Assembly (NCBI GenBank): GCA_027449905.1
Contig: DAIDKT010000024.1
Coordinates: forward strand, 1 to 40,629
Direction of reading: 5' to 3'
Source of the DNA: Legionellales bacterium
GTDB lineage: Bacteria > Pseudomonadota > Gammaproteobacteria > Legionellales > Legionellaceae
DNA length: 40,629 bases
Shown here in pieces: positions 22,280 to 30,761 of the stretch (position 1 is the stretch's first letter; every line of letters starts with the position of its first letter). The notes below the pieces were generated by a model. That model did no database searches. It was not told the origin of the DNA and worked only from the letters and a program-made list of their open reading frames with translations. Made by a program: the position numbers and the translations under genes.

Positions 22280-23723
22280 AATCAACTTCCTTTTCTTTTA
22301 AATAAATGGCACTTTTTCCTAAAGTATAATAATGAATGTCTTCAATCTTCTCATTGACCATCAACACACCAAAGGGATCAATAATGATATTTCCCCTCAT
22401 TAATTGAGCAACATGCTCTATTGTCATCGCACGATATACGTCGCTTGATAACATCATAATAACTATATCTGCTCCCTCAATTGCCACAGATAAATCCAAA
22501 CAATGTGTGGCATCCGTTAATGCTCCTTGTTTAACAACCGGATCGTGTGTGAAAATTTGATAGCCTTTTAATTGCTGGATTAAGGCAATAGCAGGAGAGT
22601 TTTTGATACTATGCGTATCCGGTTTATATGCTAAACCTAAAACACATATTTTGGGGGCTTTCAAATGACCCAACGGGTGATTTTGTAAACATCGTAACAC
22701 CCAGTCGCGACGATATCTTGAATTAATCAGCCAGGATTGTGGAACACTGGTTTCTGTTTGGTGTGCTTGGCCTAAATTGATAATCGTTGTTAAATCTCTT
22801 TCTAAATTACCGCCGGCAAGACCTAATCCAGGCATTAAATAAGCATCCGGACCTATTCTTTTATCCAATCTCAATGCCGGGACAATATCACCCCAATCGG
22901 CACCGATTTTTTCGCAAATCTCAGCCAAAGTATTCGTCGTTGCGACAGAAGAAATCAAGAACATATTGATTGATATTTTTGCGAGCTCAGCACTTTCATA
23001 TTTCATCTTTAGAATGGGACAATTGAAACATTCAAGCAATTTCTGATAGGCTGGTGGCAAGGGGTTAGCTGGTTCTGCGGCACCAATGATATAACGCTCA
23101 GGAAATAACGCCCGGTCAACCGCCCTGCCAAAAATCAATGTTTCAACTTGGTAAAAAAGGCGGGTTTTACAAAGATTAATACTTCGTGTGAAGCCAGGAG
23201 GTACTTGTGAAAGTAGAACCAAACTGGCTTGTGGCGACAGTACGGACTGAACTTTTTCTAATAAGCTATGAATAACATTGAGCTCGCTGTTACCAGCATC
23301 ATCCGTTGGGACATCGTAAGCAATAAAAACGACTTGGCAAGATCGTAACTGATGAATATCATCGGTAAATGTCATATTTTTCTGATTTTTTTTAGCCATA
23401 AAATCAAGGTTTGGCTCGTTGATACTGAATTCCAGTCTTTGTAATTGGGCAATCAAGGTTGATTGTTGATCATAACAAATTAAGTTAAATCCACGTTCAG
23501 CAAATGCGGTTGCATGAATCAAACCAAGATGCGTCATCCCAACACAACCAATCGTCATATTGGACCGTTTCTGAAACTCGACTGAAGCGGAGACATGTGA
23601 CATCACGGCACCACTCGAATCTTCGTGTACCGATTGTGCATGCTGTTTCTCCGATTCGGCTTGATACCTCATGTCACACACCTCAGTGCCTTTCTGAAGC
23701 GGTCTATTGATCTGTTTACTCAT
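22272..23723 (-). CDS. UDP-glucose/GDP-mannose dehydrogenase homologue lacking the catalytic Cys
   Basis: The 483-residue protein has the three-domain layout of UDP-sugar 6-dehydrogenases. There is an N-terminal Rossmann domain (TIGCVGMTHLGL from residue 57), a central helical domain with ESAELAKISINMFLIS, and a C-terminal domain with VLGLAYKPDTHSIKNSPA. The active-site loop, normally GxGGxCxxxD, reads GLGLAGGNLERD, so Asn306 replaces the Cys that forms the thiohemiacetal. Two-step oxidation to a uronate is therefore unlikely. About 55 extra residues precede the Rossmann domain. The ATGA overlap with the upstream gene supports this long form; a start at the Met before TIGC has no ribosome binding site. 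Confidence 0.8.
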   Translation of the reverse strand: MSKQINRPLQKGTEVCDMRYQAESEKQHAQSVHEDSSGAVMSHVSASVEFQKRSNMTIGCVGMTHLGLIHATAFAERGFNLICYDQQSTLIAQLQRLEFSINEPNLDFMAKKNQKNMTFTDDIHQLRSCQVVFIAYDVPTDDAGNSELNVIHSLLEKVQSVLSPQASLVLLSQVPPGFTRSINLCKTRLFYQVETLIFGRAVDRALFPERYIIGAAEPANPLPPAYQKLLECFNCPILKMKYESAELAKISINMFLISSVATTNTLAEICEKIGADWGDIVPALRLDKRIGPDAYLMPGLGLAGGNLERDLTTIINLGQAHQTETSVPQSWLINSRYRRDWVLRCLQNHPLGHLKAPKICVLGLAYKPDTHSIKNSPAIALIQQLKGYQIFTHDPVVKQGALTDATHCLDLSVAIEGADIVIMMLSSDVYRAMTIEHVAQLMRGNIIIDPFGVLMVNEKIEDIHYYTLGKSAIYLKEKEVDYV

Positions 23724-24658
23724 GATACTGTCTCTGTTCGTTCGATATAATGGTTTGACAACTTATTAAGCTCCTGCTGGATCCATAAATCAGTCATCAA
23801 ATTTGTTTGCACCTTAGATAAAATTAACGCCTTAAAGTGTGCATACTCTAAAGCCCATGTCGGATCATCCTGAACCAACGTGACACTGTGTTCTGGTGGT
23901 CTACCGCTGGGTAATATCCGTTTTTGATACGTAAATCGACTGGGGCCCCATTTACATAAAGAATCAATAAAAGCAGAACCTGTTTCACCGACTATTTCGC
24001 AAACAAAATGATTGCGCCAAGATAATAAACTCATTTCCAATAAGATCCGCGGTGACGATCGCTGATTGACAATAACCGCATGATCGGGTGCTTGATTTTC
24101 AAAACGATTCATCATCACAATTTGGAACCCTTGCGGCTGCTTACCAAACCAAAAATGTAGCGTATCTAGTAAATGAGAGCCTAAATCAGGTAACACACCA
24201 GCACCTTGGTCACGCCATGTGGAATCACGCACTAAGCGGGCTGTACCGTTACCATAGAACAGACGACAATAGCGGATTGACCCTAGTTGCTCTGTATCGA
24301 GTAGCTCTTTCATGCGCACAAAATGAGGCTCAAACCGGTGGTTATATGCGGTATAACATAATACCTGATGCCGCTGGGCCAAATCTTGTAATTCGAGTAT
24401 TTGCTCATCAGACTTAGTCCACAAGGGTTTTTCTACCAAAACATGTTTACCGTTTTCCAGGAGATATTTTATCACCTGATATTTTGGTTCGTCTGATACA
24501 CAAACCAGCGCGGCGTCATAATCAGCTAGAGGAACAGCTTGAATAGAGGAATAATCTGCTGCTGAGTTGAACGGATCAACACTACACACGTAATCTTGGC
24601 CCGCATGAAATTGGCGTTTTTTCCCCTGCACACCTAATCCAACCACCACTACTTTCAT
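23720..24658 (-). CDS. Gfo/Idh/MocA-family oxidoreductase
   Basis: The 312-residue protein has an N-terminal Rossmann domain with VVGLGVQGKK. The family signature EKPLW follows at about residue 96, where the Lys acts in catalysis. The C-terminal domain has DLGSHLLDTLHFWFG, the usual GSH..D substrate/proton-transfer motif. Members oxidise or reduce a hydroxyl of sugars or nucleotide sugars with NAD(P), for example WlbA-type 3-dehydrogenation of UDP-GlcNAcA. It overlaps both neighbours by 4 bases (ATGA), so it is tightly coupled to the kinase fusion upstream and the dehydrogenase homologue downstream. Confidence 0.85.
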   Translation of the reverse strand: MKVVVVGLGVQGKKRQFHAGQDYVCSVDPFNSAADYSSIQAVPLADYDAALVCVSDEPKYQVIKYLLENGKHVLVEKPLWTKSDEQILELQDLAQRHQVLCYTAYNHRFEPHFVRMKELLDTEQLGSIRYCRLFYGNGTARLVRDSTWRDQGAGVLPDLGSHLLDTLHFWFGKQPQGFQIVMMNRFENQAPDHAVIVNQRSSPRILLEMSLLSWRNHFVCEIVGETGSAFIDSLCKWGPSRFTYQKRILPSGRPPEHSVTLVQDDPTWALEYAHFKALILSKVQTNLMTDLWIQQELNKLSNHYIERTETVS

Positions 24659-26259
24659 GCCTCCACCGCATGCTCTATGTAAGTGACTTCCCCGATATGG
24701 GGTGGATTAACCGGCTCATATTGATATTGAGAATGGGCAACAACTCGACGAATCTTTTTAATCACATCCTCTTTAGATATTGGTATATTACCATCCACTT
24801 CACATTCGCAAGCAGCGGCCATTGCACCGACAATACTGGATATCGCGGGTGAATAACCCTTCATTAAAGCTAATGTTGCATAGGCTAAAAGCGCATCGCC
24901 TGAGCCGACCGCATCAACCAGGTGATCAACAAAACTGTCTATAAACACATAAGAATTCAACGAGTCATGATCATTATTACAACAGGTTAATGAACCTTTT
25001 TCACCCAGTTTAAGAATCAACGTGTTACATTTGGCAGCATCATATAAACTCGCTGCTAAAGGACGTATACCAGAATCTTGGTCACCAAGTGCAAATCGCG
25101 CTTCACGCTCATTCGGTGTGATTAAATCAAAGCCTTGAAAATCAATGATATTGCCCCATCGACTCGCGACTTGACTGTCCGCAACCTTAAAACAATTTTC
25201 GGGAATAGCACGGACTAAGTCATCAATTGTGCGTTTGTTGAAAATGCCGTGTCGAAAATCACTAAAAATAACGCCATCAGCCTTGGTTTTGCTAATTTTA
25301 TCAACGAACTGCTCAACGATGGAATCGGAAATGGACGAATTATCTAACGTATCTATTTTGACTAACCGGTAATTATTTGCGACGATGGCATTTTTATACG
25401 TCGTGGGTCGATTCTTATCAATAATTAATTGTACGGTTACGCCCGCTTCTTTCAAATCATTGAGTACAAACTCAGCTAAGGGGTCTTCTCCTAGCACGGT
25501 TGTAAAAATAACATTCGCACCGGCTGCCTTGAGATGTTTAGCAACAATACCGGCCCCCCCCACAAAATTTTCCTGTGACTCCAAACGCACACTCAATGTG
25601 GGGGTTTTTATTTGACCGCCAATCACATTCGTATAGGTAATCCCGTCAACAATCGTATCACCAATCACATGGATCGTGCATGGTTCGATCGAACTGAGGC
25701 TATCAATCAGATGATCGCTATTGATGCCTTCTTTTTCCATCACGGCTGCCAATTTTTCCAGGCGAATGACGGGCTCTTCAAGATTGATAAACTTCGAGGA
25801 AGAATAAACAACATCGCCTGGGGTAAATAGCATTTCCCCACCGTAGCTCCCTAATAACTGTTCTTCTTCTTGCGTTTTTTTCGGCTTAGACTTGGCTGAG
25901 TACTCGTATCCCTTTGCAAAAAAATCTGGTTTTATTAACGCAATATTCTGTAAAGGCGTGGCTTGTTTATCAATGATGACATAATCAACCATTTCGAAAG
26001 CAGATAAATTAGCTGCCCGAATATTTTGAGGAATATGGGGACGGTAATGTCCTTTATTAATATGATGATCGGCGGTCAAGCTAGCCACCAAAATATCAGC
26101 TTTACCCTTAGCATACATTAAATGCCGCATATGCCCAGGATGAACGACATCAAATACACCATGACACATCACCACTTTTTTTTCCCGGGGAAATGGGCCG
26201 ATAATATGTAATAACTCTTCGATCGTCTTAATTTTATGTTGATAATGACTCAAAAACAT
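24655..26259 (-). CDS. nucleotidyltransferase-PfkB kinase fusion, HldE-like in reversed order
   Basis: The 534-residue bifunctional protein has a cytidylyltransferase-like domain first (residues 27-165; CHGVFDVVHPGH with the catalytic HxGH at 40-43). A PfkB/ribokinase-type sugar kinase follows (about 190-515; VGGAG.VA near the substrate site and GSGDA from residue 452 with catalytic Asp455). HldE of enterobacteria has the same activities in opposite order, making ADP-heptose from heptose-7-phosphate. The sequence here suggests an activated heptose or related sugar; the nucleotide cannot be told. An AGGGAG ribosome binding site lies 8 bases before the ATG. A gene at 33328-33936 and another at 32778-33338 supply the matching isomerase and phosphatase. 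Confidence 0.82.
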   Translation of the reverse strand: MFLSHYQHKIKTIEELLHIIGPFPREKKVVMCHGVFDVVHPGHMRHLMYAKGKADILVASLTADHHINKGHYRPHIPQNIRAANLSAFEMVDYVIIDKQATPLQNIALIKPDFFAKGYEYSAKSKPKKTQEEEQLLGSYGGEMLFTPGDVVYSSSKFINLEEPVIRLEKLAAVMEKEGINSDHLIDSLSSIEPCTIHVIGDTIVDGITYTNVIGGQIKTPTLSVRLESQENFVGGAGIVAKHLKAAGANVIFTTVLGEDPLAEFVLNDLKEAGVTVQLIIDKNRPTTYKNAIVANNYRLVKIDTLDNSSISDSIVEQFVDKISKTKADGVIFSDFRHGIFNKRTIDDLVRAIPENCFKVADSQVASRWGNIIDFQGFDLITPNEREARFALGDQDSGIRPLAASLYDAAKCNTLILKLGEKGSLTCCNNDHDSLNSYVFIDSFVDHLVDAVGSGDALLAYATLALMKGYSPAISSIVGAMAAACECEVDGNIPISKEDVIKKIRRVVAHSQYQYEPVNPPHIGEVTYIEHAVEA

Positions 26260-26307
26260 ATGATAACTCCCTGTTTAACGGCCCGCTCCTATAGAGAATG
26301 TCTCTAT

Positions 26308-27300
26308 CTAACTTAAATACTCAAACCACGTTTTTGTTGCCCTGTCGATTGATTGTTTATCCCATAAAGGCGCATCTTGCCAATGATCGATTTCAGCCAG
26401 CATCATCTCGACACCATCAATGAAATTAACTGAGGGGGTCCATCCCAATTCTCGGGTGATTTTACTGATATCAGCCCAGGTACAATCTGGCTCACATGGC
26501 CTTTTAGGAACATAATCCATTTGTCCCCCACCCAATAACTCAACAAGGTATTGAATAGATTGAGGTCTCCCTGCGCCGATGTTCCAAATGTTTCCTGTCA
26601 AATCAGTCTCCGCCGCCGCTAGAAAAGCTTTGGCGACATCGGTCACATATAAAAAATCTCGTGTTTGTGTACCATCACCAACCACCGTGTAAGGTTTTCC
26701 CAATAATTTTTGCTTAAAGAACACGCCAAAAACAGCGCCGTACGCACCTGTAGTGCGCACCCGTGTTCCATAAGCATTAAAAATACGCACGGAATTCACT
26801 GGAAGCTTATAAACATGCTGCCAATGAAACACTGCGCACTCACCTTGGTATTTAGACAGTGCGTAAGGATACTGGGGATTGATGGGATGGTCCTCTTTCG
26901 TTGGCGTTGCGGCTAGACCATAACATGAAGAGGATGCGGCATAAACAAACTTTTTAACTCGCGCGGCTCTTGCCGCTTGAAGAACTTTCACTGTTCCCAA
27001 TACGTTGGTTTCCATATAAGAAACAGGTTCTTCGATAGAAGGCACGATATCACCAATACCCGCGAAATGAAAAACATAACGCGCGTCCTGAAACAAAGGT
27101 GTCTCTGGCTTCATATTGCGAATATCAAATTCTACAAAAGTAAAATCAGGATTATTAAGATGGTGCGCGATATTTTTAACATGCCCACCGGATAAATTAT
27201 CAATAACACGCACTTGATAGCCGCTTTGCAACAGCAAATCGACCATATGACTCCCAATAAATCCAGCCCCGCCGGTTACGATCGCAATGGGTTTACTCAT
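26308..27300 (-). CDS. NAD-dependent epimerase/dehydratase (extended SDR)
   Basis: The 330-residue protein is a canonical extended SDR of the UDP-glucose 4-epimerase type. It shows TGGAGFIGSH at residues 9-18, VIDNLSGG for NAD selectivity, AASSSCYG and YALSK at the active site, and RIFNAYGTR plus GDGTQTRDFLYV in the substrate-binding half. It probably changes the C4 configuration of a nucleotide sugar; relatives also act as dehydratases or decarboxylases, so the substrate is open. Its ATG overlaps the stop of the upstream SDR (TGATG), a sign of coupled translation. Confidence 0.88.
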   Translation of the reverse strand: MSKPIAIVTGGAGFIGSHMVDLLLQSGYQVRVIDNLSGGHVKNIAHHLNNPDFTFVEFDIRNMKPETPLFQDARYVFHFAGIGDIVPSIEEPVSYMETNVLGTVKVLQAARAARVKKFVYAASSSCYGLAATPTKEDHPINPQYPYALSKYQGECAVFHWQHVYKLPVNSVRIFNAYGTRVRTTGAYGAVFGVFFKQKLLGKPYTVVGDGTQTRDFLYVTDVAKAFLAAAETDLTGNIWNIGAGRPQSIQYLVELLGGGQMDYVPKRPCEPDCTWADISKITRELGWTPSVNFIDGVEMMLAEIDHWQDAPLWDKQSIDRATKTWFEYLS

Positions 27301-28301
27301 CAGGCTACTTCCAGCGATTGGATCCTTTTAACATTATAATAAATGTCATCTGTCATACTATTGGGAACTTTTCCATCACGAAACGCATGACACAAATCAC
27401 GCACTGCATCCTCAATAGTTAGATTAGGTTCAAACCCTAAGCAATGCTTAATTTTATCTGAATTTATGTGATAAGAACGATTATCATTCGATACCGTCAC
27501 TTCTAATTGAAGTGGGGCTTTCTCAGGAAACTCCTCTTCTACGACCCGTTTAACAACTTCAGCAATTTTCCGGATTGAGAGATTTTCATAACCTGCATTG
27601 AATGTTTGACCTGCGATTTTTTCTTTTGGTACGGTCAATAACAATGCATAGAGATCACACATATCCTGAACATGTAAATTAGGTCGTAATTGATCCCCAC
27701 CGAAAACCAGGATTTTATTATGACTGATGGCGTTATTTGTGAGAATATTAACACTCAAATCCAATCGTAATCGCGGAGCGTATCCACAGACAGTCGCAGG
27801 TCTAATCGTGACGCAGGTAAAATTGTCATCCATGTGTTTGAATAACAAGGGCTCACACATACCTTTATATTTATTATACAACGTAAGGGGAACCAGCGGA
27901 TGTTCTTCAGTTACATCAAGTTGATCAGATACGCCATAAACCGAGCTTGAAGAAGCATAAATAAAGCGTTTTACGCGCGCTTGCTTCGCTGCAATGACCA
28001 TGGGCTCAAATGCATCTAAGTTGATAGACGTGCTGAGTTTTTCATCTAAGACAAAACTCGCATCATTAGAAATACATGCCAAACTAATGACCGTATCCAC
28101 TCCTTTCATCGCAGCACTTAATTGAGCCGTGTCTCTGATATCACCCTCGATGATGCTTAAGTGAGGATGCTTTTTAGGCAAAAAATTATCCGTAAAAAAC
28201 AGAGTATCATAAACAGTGACGTGATATCCTAAAGCCAGCAATTGAGGCGTTAATAAACTACCGACATAGCCAGCACCACCTGTGATAAGCACATGATCCA
28301 T
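27300..28301 (-). CDS. NAD-dependent epimerase/dehydratase (extended SDR)
   Basis: The 333-residue extended SDR has TGGAGYVGS at residues 7-15, ASSSSVYG, and an active-site YNKYK. The C-terminal half has FGGDQLRPNLHVQDM in place of the usual GDG..R.F.HV. This pattern is shared with SDRs that act on deoxy or heptose sugars, but the substrate is not defined. An AAAGGGT ribosome binding site lies about 8 bases upstream of the ATG. It heads a run of tightly spaced genes after a 342-base gap, so a secondary promoter may lie before it. Confidence 0.85.
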   Translation of the reverse strand: MDHVLITGGAGYVGSLLTPQLLALGYHVTVYDTLFFTDNFLPKKHPHLSIIEGDIRDTAQLSAAMKGVDTVISLACISNDASFVLDEKLSTSINLDAFEPMVIAAKQARVKRFIYASSSSVYGVSDQLDVTEEHPLVPLTLYNKYKGMCEPLLFKHMDDNFTCVTIRPATVCGYAPRLRLDLSVNILTNNAISHNKILVFGGDQLRPNLHVQDMCDLYALLLTVPKEKIAGQTFNAGYENLSIRKIAEVVKRVVEEEFPEKAPLQLEVTVSNDNRSYHINSDKIKHCLGFEPNLTIEDAVRDLCHAFRDGKVPNSMTDDIYYNVKRIQSLEVA

Positions 28302-28643
28302 TGTATCTACCCTTTAAAAATCCATGACACGGAATTTATAACACAAAGATCTCACAATTCAAATAGACGACTTAGCCTTTTTTCACAGCACACCCCATAC
28401 CCTCATATCCTCAGGTTAAATCTTGATATAAATGAATAATACTTATCAGCTGATCGATAGCCATGAAGTTAAAAGAACATGGCAGATCATACTCCACTTG
28501 ATGAAATTCCATGAACTCAGTGACTTGAACAGGGGTTCCACACATTGCTCACTATGGACACCAACTTTTGTCAGTAATTCGTTCTATTTTTAGATTGGAA
28601 AGAAGTTAAAATTACCATTTTTCAGGTAAAATTAGAAATCTCA
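28302..28643. other. intergenic gap with an outer-membrane-factor remnant
   Basis: No intact gene is seen in this gap between a GT4 gene and the next SDR. It contains the short homology to the efflux lipoprotein listed separately. The rest is non-coding in all frames examined. A promoter for the downstream genes could be here but was not identified. Confidence 0.4.
28399..28464 (-). pseudogene. remnant of an OprM/NodT-type lipoprotein C-terminus
   Basis: The minus-strand frame reads IDQLISIIHLYQDLT, then a TGA, then GYEG. This matches the C-terminal LDQLMTIVHLYQDLAAGYG of the efflux lipoprotein encoded at 34213-35610. About 15 of 19 positions are identical or conservative before and after the stop. 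DNA similarity is also visible around AAATCTTGATA. Only this end is recognisable; the sequence upstream of it does not align. It may be a leftover of a second efflux gene or of a recombination between paralogues. Confidence 0.5.
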
Positions 28644-29729
28644 TCAAGTCGACTCATATAGGGTCTTAAAATTTAAGGCGTAACTTGGTAATGAAAAATG
28701 ATGCGCAATATAAGGACTTGCTAGTTTGCCTAAATGTACTCGTTCTGCCGGGGTCTTTTTTATCAACTTGAGGCATCCTTGAGCTAACTGCTCAGGGTTT
28801 TCTTTCGCAACCAAAACAGCATGTTCTCCACAGATAGCCCGTGTTTCTCCCACATCAGTTGCTACACAAGGCACGCCACACAACATCGCTTCAACTAAGC
28901 TATTAGAAAAACTTTCTGTTTTGGATGATTGGACAAATATATCTAAGGTATTTAAATACGCTGTCGATTCTGGTACACCATTAATAAGGGTGATCTGCTT
29001 CGCAGATTCTGTTTGAGCAAGTAATTTGATCAGTTCTTCATTTTTAGAATGACACCCAGGACCGCACAACACAAAATAGGTCGTTGGTTCTGCACGGCAA
29101 ATGATATCGATCGCTCGAATCATCGTGACGTAATCTTTATCCGGGTGATAGCGAGCCAGAGTTCCTATGGTGATTTTTGTTCGTGACTCACTCTTTGACG
29201 CAACTCGCTCCTTGATCGCAGGTATTTCAAAACCATTATAAATAATTCTTATTTTTGCCGCATGATAACCTGCTTTAATATGTTTATCAGCTGCGGATTG
29301 GGAGTTTGTGACGACATGGTGCGGGATTATGGTTGATAAGAGTGCACAACCATGCTTCATGATACGGGTTGTTTTTTTAAGATGTATACCCTCACAGCGA
29401 ATACCCCAAATAATTTTTTTCACACCACATAATTTTGCGGTAATACCACCCAATAAATCAGCATGATACAACCAAGTCTGGACAATATCGGGCCTGATTT
29501 GTCTTAAACTTTTTATGAGAACAAGGCAAGCTTTGATGGGATGGGTCTTCATATATAAATGTTTTATAGGAATGCCCAAGTTTGCAATTTGCGAAGAATA
29601 GATCCCTGGTTTATCAAGCACGATGATATAGAACTGATAATCAGTCTGTAATGATTTTAACAACAGAAACAATGCTTTTTCAGTACCGCCACGATCAAGG
29701 CCATTCATGATATGGACGATTTTTTTCAT
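28644..29729 (-). CDS. glycosyltransferase family 4
   Basis: The protein of about 361 residues is a GT-B transferase. The N-terminal GLDRGGTEKAL is the glycine-rich loop typical of family 4. The C-terminal GTLARYHPDKDY and SSKTESFSNSLVEAM.CGVP form the donor-binding E..E region. It adds a sugar to the growing lipid-linked chain in the cytoplasm. The start at 29729 forms an ATGA overlap with the stop of the WbpP-like gene and begins MKKIVHIMN. An ATG-like start seven codons earlier is less likely. The donor may be the product of the neighbouring UDP-sugar enzymes. Confidence 0.88.
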   Translation of the reverse strand: MKKIVHIMNGLDRGGTEKALFLLLKSLQTDYQFYIIVLDKPGIYSSQIANLGIPIKHLYMKTHPIKACLVLIKSLRQIRPDIVQTWLYHADLLGGITAKLCGVKKIIWGIRCEGIHLKKTTRIMKHGCALLSTIIPHHVVTNSQSAADKHIKAGYHAAKIRIIYNGFEIPAIKERVASKSESRTKITIGTLARYHPDKDYVTMIRAIDIICRAEPTTYFVLCGPGCHSKNEELIKLLAQTESAKQITLINGVPESTAYLNTLDIFVQSSKTESFSNSLVEAMLCGVPCVATDVGETRAICGEHAVLVAKENPEQLAQGCLKLIKKTPAERVHLGKLASPYIAHHFSLPSYALNFKTLYEST

Positions 29730-30745
29730 TTTATATGTCCAATATACCATTCGATCGCTTTTTCAATACCCATTTGAACTCGGTCGGTTGGTTCATAACC
29801 TAATGCCAACGTTGCTTTACGAATATCTGCTTGTGAATGTCTCATGTCGCCACTGCGAAAAGCTTGATAAATAGGTGATTGATCATAGTGAATCCCGTGT
29901 TGTTCAAGGGCGTTTTTGAGATAACCAAACAGTTGATTTAAACTGGTTCTGTCATTTAAAGCAATATTATAAATTTGATTTTGCGCAGCAGGATCAGCGG
30001 TTGCCGCTAAAATGTTGGCTTGGATCACATTGTCTATGTAACAAAAATCTCGACTTGTTTCCCCATCTCCATAAATAGTGATAATTTCATTTTTGATTAT
30101 CGCTTTAATCCAGGTTGGAATAACAGCAGCATAGGAACCCAAACTATTTTGTCTTTTTCCAAACACGTTAAAATAACGCAAACCTATGCTATTGAGCCCA
30201 TAATTTTTTGAAAATACAGCGCCATATAATTCATTGACATATTTACTGACCGCATACGGAGATATGGGTGCACCGATACGGTCCTCCATTTTGGGAAGAT
30301 TTTCATCGTCACCATAGGTTGAACTTGAACCGGCATAGACAAAATTCAGAACGTTTGCTTGATGAGCAGCGACTAACATATTTAAAAACCCATCAATATT
30401 AACATGATTGGTTGCGATGGGATCCTGGATTGATCGTGGCACAGAACCTAATGCGGCATGATGAAGAATATAATCCATGCCTTCGGAAGCAGCACAGCAA
30501 TCCGACAAACTACAAATATCACCTTGAAAAAAATAAAAATTTTCCCACTTTTGTTTTCCTACGGTGCGCTGGACCTCTTCTAAATTTTGTAGATAACCCG
30601 TAGATAAATTATCTAATCCGGTTACAAGTTGATTATTATTTAATAAAAATTCCAAGAGATTGGAGCCAATAAAACCAGCGACACCGGTTATCAACCATCG
30701 TTTGGGAGTTTGCTGTAGTTGTTGTATTACATGCTCATATCGCAT
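29726..30745 (-). CDS. wbpP: UDP-N-acetylglucosamine/uronate C4-epimerase (WbpP/TviC-like)
   Basis: The protein of about 339 residues closely resembles WbpP/TviC. It has an N-terminal helix before the Rossmann fold (RYEHVIQQL), then KRWLITGVAGFIGSNLLE, then DNLSTG, GSSSTYGD and YAVSK, and RYFNVFGKRQ. WbpP interconverts UDP-GlcNAc and UDP-GalNAc, and TviC the matching uronates. With the dehydrogenase gene just upstream it would make UDP-GalNAcA, as in Vi-type and O6-type polysaccharides. The ATG at 30745 matches the family N-terminus. An earlier start at 30784 would overlap the upstream gene by 23 bases, and neither has a good ribosome binding site. Confidence 0.85.
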   Translation of the reverse strand: MRYEHVIQQLQQTPKRWLITGVAGFIGSNLLEFLLNNNQLVTGLDNLSTGYLQNLEEVQRTVGKQKWENFYFFQGDICSLSDCCAASEGMDYILHHAALGSVPRSIQDPIATNHVNIDGFLNMLVAAHQANVLNFVYAGSSSTYGDDENLPKMEDRIGAPISPYAVSKYVNELYGAVFSKNYGLNSIGLRYFNVFGKRQNSLGSYAAVIPTWIKAIIKNEIITIYGDGETSRDFCYIDNVIQANILAATADPAAQNQIYNIALNDRTSLNQLFGYLKNALEQHGIHYDQSPIYQAFRSGDMRHSQADIRKATLALGYEPTDRVQMGIEKAIEWYIGHIK

Positions 30746-30761
30746 GAAAAAAAGCCTATGA

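Noticed and set aside
24088..24417. 109-codon plus-strand open frame
   Set aside because: Antisense to the Gfo/Idh oxidoreductase, whose motifs are intact.
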